Positions 5,900-6,611 of a stretch of DNA of 6,611 bases are shown here, piece after piece (positions within the stretch are counted from its first letter, which is position 1; each line of letters opens with the position of its first letter). The position numbers were made by a program, and so were the translations under genes. The notes under the pieces were generated by a model. That model did no database searches. It was not told the origin of the DNA and saw only the letters and a program-made list of their open reading frames with translations. This DNA is from Bacteroidota bacterium. Its GTDB lineage: Bacteria; Bacteroidota; Bacteroidia; Bacteroidales; UBA4417. The stretch spans positions 1-6,611 of the forward strand of contig JAIFMH010000049.1 of assembly GCA_020048595.1 (NCBI GenBank). Reading direction: 5' to 3'.

Positions 5900-6611
5900 A
5901 TGAAAATATTTGTTCTGCTTTCGCGCGTACCATTTCCTATTGAAAAAGGCGATAAGCTAAGAGCATACCATCAAATCCGGTGCCTGGCCATGAATAATGA
6001 GATTATTTTATGCGCGTTAAGCGACTCACCGGTACAACCCGAAGCTTTAAAGATATTAAACGAATTATGTAGTGAAGTTCATATCATTCCTATCGGGAAA
6101 CCTGGCATGATATGGAATGTGCTCAAAGCTTTCGTGAATGGAAATCCCCTGCAGGTTGGTTATTTTTACAGGTGTAGCGTACGAAAAAAAATCAATACAC
6201 TGATTGAACAATGCAAGCCAGATCATATTTATTGCCAGCTTACCAGGGTATCGGAATATGTGAAGGATAGCCATGTACCCAAAACGCTGGATTACCAGGA
6301 TATTTTCTCGATGGGCGCAAAGAGGCGTGCGGAATCATCATCTCCTTTTTTGAAATTGTTTTTCATGATGGAATACAGGAGATTACTTCGTTATGAATAT
6401 GACATTTTCACTAAATTTGAGCATAAAACCATTATATCACAGCCTGATCGCGATTTACTTCTGCATCCTTTACGCGGGGAAGTTGTAATCATTCCCAATG
6501 GTGTTGATCACGCCTATTTCAGTCCGGCAAAAAGTGAGAAAATCCACGACATCGTTTTTACCGGAAACATGGGTTATCCGCCTAATATTGATGCCGCCAG
6601 GTTCATCGCTG
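5900..6611 (+). CDS. Glycosyltransferase (sugar transferase, PEP-CTERM/EpsH-associated type), N-terminal part
   Basis: The reading frame starts at ATG 5900 and runs 237 codons off the right edge without a stop. The product begins MKIFVLLSRVPFPIEKGDKLRAYHQIRCLA, that is, the pattern FP-x-x-KGDK-x-R-x-(Y)H-x-(I/L)R-x-L of the GT4-like sugar transferases found near exosortase and exopolysaccharide loci. It continues with LDYQDIFSMGAKRRAE (130-145), where relatives have a DxxDVDS-like segment. Then come IPNGVDHAYF (198-207) and FTGNMGYPPN (220-229), the start of the donor-binding domain. The catalytic C-terminal part, with the expected GxGxRxKxLEAMA motif, is beyond the window. It sits 87 bp after the previous glycosyltransferase on the same strand. 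It may be co-transcribed, though no promoter or terminator can be seen in the gap. No exosortase gene is visible, so the family label does not imply protein sorting here. Confidence 0.85.
   Translation, partial: MKIFVLLSRVPFPIEKGDKLRAYHQIRCLAMNNEIILCALSDSPVQPEALKILNELCSEVHIIPIGKPGMIWNVLKAFVNGNPLQVGYFYRCSVRKKINTLIEQCKPDHIYCQLTRVSEYVKDSHVPKTLDYQDIFSMGAKRRAESSSPFLKLFFMMEYRRLLRYEYDIFTKFEHKTIISQPDRDLLLHPLRGEVVIIPNGVDHAYFSPAKSEKIHDIVFTGNMGYPPNIDAARFIA

Overview
The window looks like chromosomal DNA of a member of Bacteroidota, probably order Bacteroidales. Three things suggest this: protein family flavour (two-gene CcmB/CcmC, an LptF/LptG permease, a YghO-like GNAT protein), start codons without Shine-Dalgarno sequences, and exact TAnnTTTG promoter boxes in front of three genes. 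This is judged from the sequence alone; no search was run.

Layout. On the minus strand, from right to left: a two-domain GNAT-like acyltransferase (1336-2535), then ccmB (463-1101), then the start of ccmC (1-256, running off the left edge). CcmB and CcmC are the membrane parts of the cytochrome c maturation haem-handling system. Between them lie about 200 bp holding a 7-bp tandem array and a 47-codon open remnant. The array supplies ccmB's stop codon and seems to have cost the protein its last membrane helix. A 448-bp divergent intergenic region (2536-2983) separates the leftward genes from the rightward ones. It holds two copies of a hairpin-bearing repeat, three exact copies of a 14-bp tandem repeat, and one promoter box at each end.

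On the plus strand: an LptF/LptG-family permease of lipopolysaccharide export (2984-4408), a 198-bp gap with a perfect 24-bp palindrome, a complete GT4-type glycosyltransferase (4607-5812), and the first 237 codons of a second glycosyltransferase of the PEP-CTERM/EpsH-associated sugar transferase type (5900 to the right edge). These three fit an envelope theme: polysaccharide assembly next to an LPS transport component. The spacings (198 and 87 bp) mean one operon is not proven.

I see no CRISPR array, RNA gene, insertion sequence or defence/toxin system, and no clear new biological system. The points most worth a second look are the repeat-truncated ccmB, the hairpin repeat pair in a divergent region where it cannot be a terminator for either flanking gene, the long perfect palindrome, and the promoter boxes that rule out the longest start for ccmB and argue against it for the permease.
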